Source: Thermoflexales bacterium
GTDB taxonomy: Bacteria; Chloroflexota; Anaerolineae; Fen-1058
Assembly (NCBI GenBank): GCA_017999195.1
Contig: JAGOBP010000206.1
Coordinates: 1 to 7,251 of the forward strand
Direction: 5' to 3'
DNA: 7,251 nucleotides
Shown: positions 6,148 to 7,251 of the stretch, piece by piece
Position numbering within the stretch: position 1 is the stretch's first letter
How the letters are laid out: every line of letters begins with the position of its first letter
Notes under the pieces: generated by a model
Told to the model about the DNA's origin: nothing
The model's input: the letters and a program-made list of their open reading frames with translations, nothing else
Database searches by the model: none
Program-made: the position numbers and the translations under genes

Positions 6148-7251
6148 ATGGGCAACTCAGTCTCCGGCACCCACATCGGCGGCGATGTCACCGGCCGCGA
6201 TAAGCTTGTGCAGATCACCAACAACTACTATGGCGGCGCGGAGGGCCTGAGCCGCGAGGTCATGCGCGCTGCCTCACCGCAGCCCCTGCGCGTGCTGGCC
6301 GTGATCGCCTCGCCCGTGGCGGGCCTGACGGATGACGCTGCCGCGCCCGGGCATCTGTCTGGCCGCGCGGAGTGGGCCAAATTGCGTGATGCGGCCAAAG
6401 TCGCGCCGTTGCTGCTGGCACGCTTGCGCCCACCCACCGCCGAAGCGCTGCGCGCCACGCTGTCGCCCAATCGCGCCGGGGCCTTCAACATCGTGCATTT
6501 CATCTGCCACGGCGCACCGGGTGCGCTGGCGCTGGAAGACGAGCGCGGCCTGACGCGCGTGGTCCCCGCCGCCGAAATCGCCCGCGCGGTCGGCGACGGA
6601 CGGATCGAGTTGGTGGTCGTCAATGCCTGTTATTCGGCCGCAGGTCAGGCGCAATCCATCGCGCAGGCTTTGGTAGACGCCGGGGTTCGATCGGTGGTGG
6701 CGCACCGTTGGCCGTTGATCGATCAGGCCGCGGTCGTGTTCTCGCACGTCCTCTATCGCGAATTGGCCGCCGGTCGAGCCTTGCGCGCGGCCTTCGACGA
6801 AGCGGTGCAGACCACCACCGGACGCTTCGACGCCGAGCGCGGCAATGCCGTCTTGCTGGGCGATGCGGCGCTGACCTTCCGCCGGCAGGACCCCGTGCAG
6901 CCGTCGCAGATTATCGAGAACGCGGCGCTGCCCGACGAGACGGCGCGGTTCTTTGGCCGCCGCGTCGAACTGCTGAAACTGGCCGACATCTTCGCCAACG
7001 AGCACGTGCGTGGCGCGGCGCTGACGGGCATCGGCGGCATCGGCAAGAGCGCGCTGGCCTTTGAAGCGGCCGACCGCCACGCGTGGCGTTTTCCGGGCGG
7101 CGTGGCCTATGTGCGCGCCAGTGAATTTGGCTTTAGCCTGGACGCCGCGCTGATCGATCTGGCCCGCAGTCTGGGCGTGGCGGACGGCGGTAATGCGCGG
7201 CGGGCGCTGCTGGACTACGTCAACACCACGCCCTGTTTGCTGGTGCTGGAC
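6148..7251 (+). CDS. CHAT protease - STAND/NB-ARC NTPase fusion (3' partial)
   Basis: 368 residues are visible and the frame is still open at the window end. Residues 1-30 carry GTHIGGDVTGRDKLV then NNYYGG, a short motif I associate with the N-termini of conflict-system proteins. Residues about 45-245 are a CHAT (caspase/separase-like) peptidase domain: VHFICHG with the expected catalytic His at 121, VVVNACYSA with the nucleophile Cys at 161, and the family segment GVRSVVAHRWPLIDQAAVVFSHVLYRELAAG split across about 180-210. A STAND NTPase then begins with FFGRRVELLKL (268-278), Walker A GIGGIGKS at 294-301, and Walker B CLLVLD ending at D368 on the last base. The key residues are intact. Sensor repeats (TPR, WD40 or LRR) are expected after the NTPase but lie outside the window. 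The likely role, by analogy with NLR-like bacterial immunity, is ligand-triggered oligomerisation that activates the protease. The target is unknown. It is expressed from its own promoter and diverges from the lipoprotein gene. Confidence 0.88.
   Translation, partial: MGNSVSGTHIGGDVTGRDKLVQITNNYYGGAEGLSREVMRAASPQPLRVLAVIASPVAGLTDDAAAPGHLSGRAEWAKLRDAAKVAPLLLARLRPPTAEALRATLSPNRAGAFNIVHFICHGAPGALALEDERGLTRVVPAAEIARAVGDGRIELVVVNACYSAAGQAQSIAQALVDAGVRSVVAHRWPLIDQAAVVFSHVLYRELAAGRALRAAFDEAVQTTTGRFDAERGNAVLLGDAALTFRRQDPVQPSQIIENAALPDETARFFGRRVELLKLADIFANEHVRGAALTGIGGIGKSALAFEAADRHAWRFPGGVAYVRASEFGFSLDAALIDLARSLGVADGGNARRALLDYVNTTPCLLVLD

Noticed and set aside
6274..7080. 268-aa minus-strand open frame opposite the CHAT-STAND gene
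   Set aside because: The + strand frame carries the His/Cys pair, Walker A and a promoter. The opposite frame is low-complexity Arg/Gly/Gln sequence.

Overview
The window is GC-rich bacterial DNA, most likely from a Chloroflexota (Anaerolineae/Caldilineae-type) genome or metagenome bin. That placement is an inference. It rests on an HflX that resembles those of Chloroflexota, two lipobox-bearing DUF4097 lipoproteins, a CHAT-STAND protein of a kind common in filamentous and multicellular lineages, and short 7-8 nt tandem repeats between genes. There are no rRNA or tRNA genes, no insertion sequence and no CRISPR array.

Region 1 (1-3420, + strand) is a tightly packed gene string. It holds the C-terminal end of an unrecognised protein, a 534-aa DUF4140/DUF4139 (MuiA-family) coiled-coil protein, the ribosome-associated GTPase HflX, and a 75-aa protein with two membrane helices whose start codon overlaps the hflX stop (TAATG). 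The gaps are 8 nt, 38 nt (or 17 nt if HflX starts at an upstream ATT) and -1 nt. This suggests one transcription unit, closed by a strong hairpin at 3384-3420 that also lies just past the end of the convergent lipoprotein gene.

Region 2 (3422-5885, - strand) carries two predicted exported lipoproteins in tandem. Both contain DUF4097-type beta-solenoid sequence. The upstream one (4995-5885) is almost entirely 'SNG' repeats, five of them spaced exactly 18 residues apart. It ends in a perfect 32-nt palindrome followed by a T run on the minus strand, so the two genes are probably separate units. An AT-richer 190-nt spacer lies between them.

Region 3 (5886-6147) is a divergent intergenic region with three small blocks of 7-8 nt tandem repeats. 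A consensus TATAAT box reads into region 4, and a weaker promoter candidate faces the lipoprotein gene.

Region 4 (6148-7251, + strand, cut by the window end) begins a large protein. It has an N-terminal GGDVTGRD...NNYYGG motif, a CHAT (caspase-like) protease domain with an intact His/Cys pair, then a STAND/NB-ARC NTPase module with Walker A and the start of Walker B. This is the best candidate for an immune or programmed-death system here. Its C-terminal sensor region and any partner genes lie outside the window.
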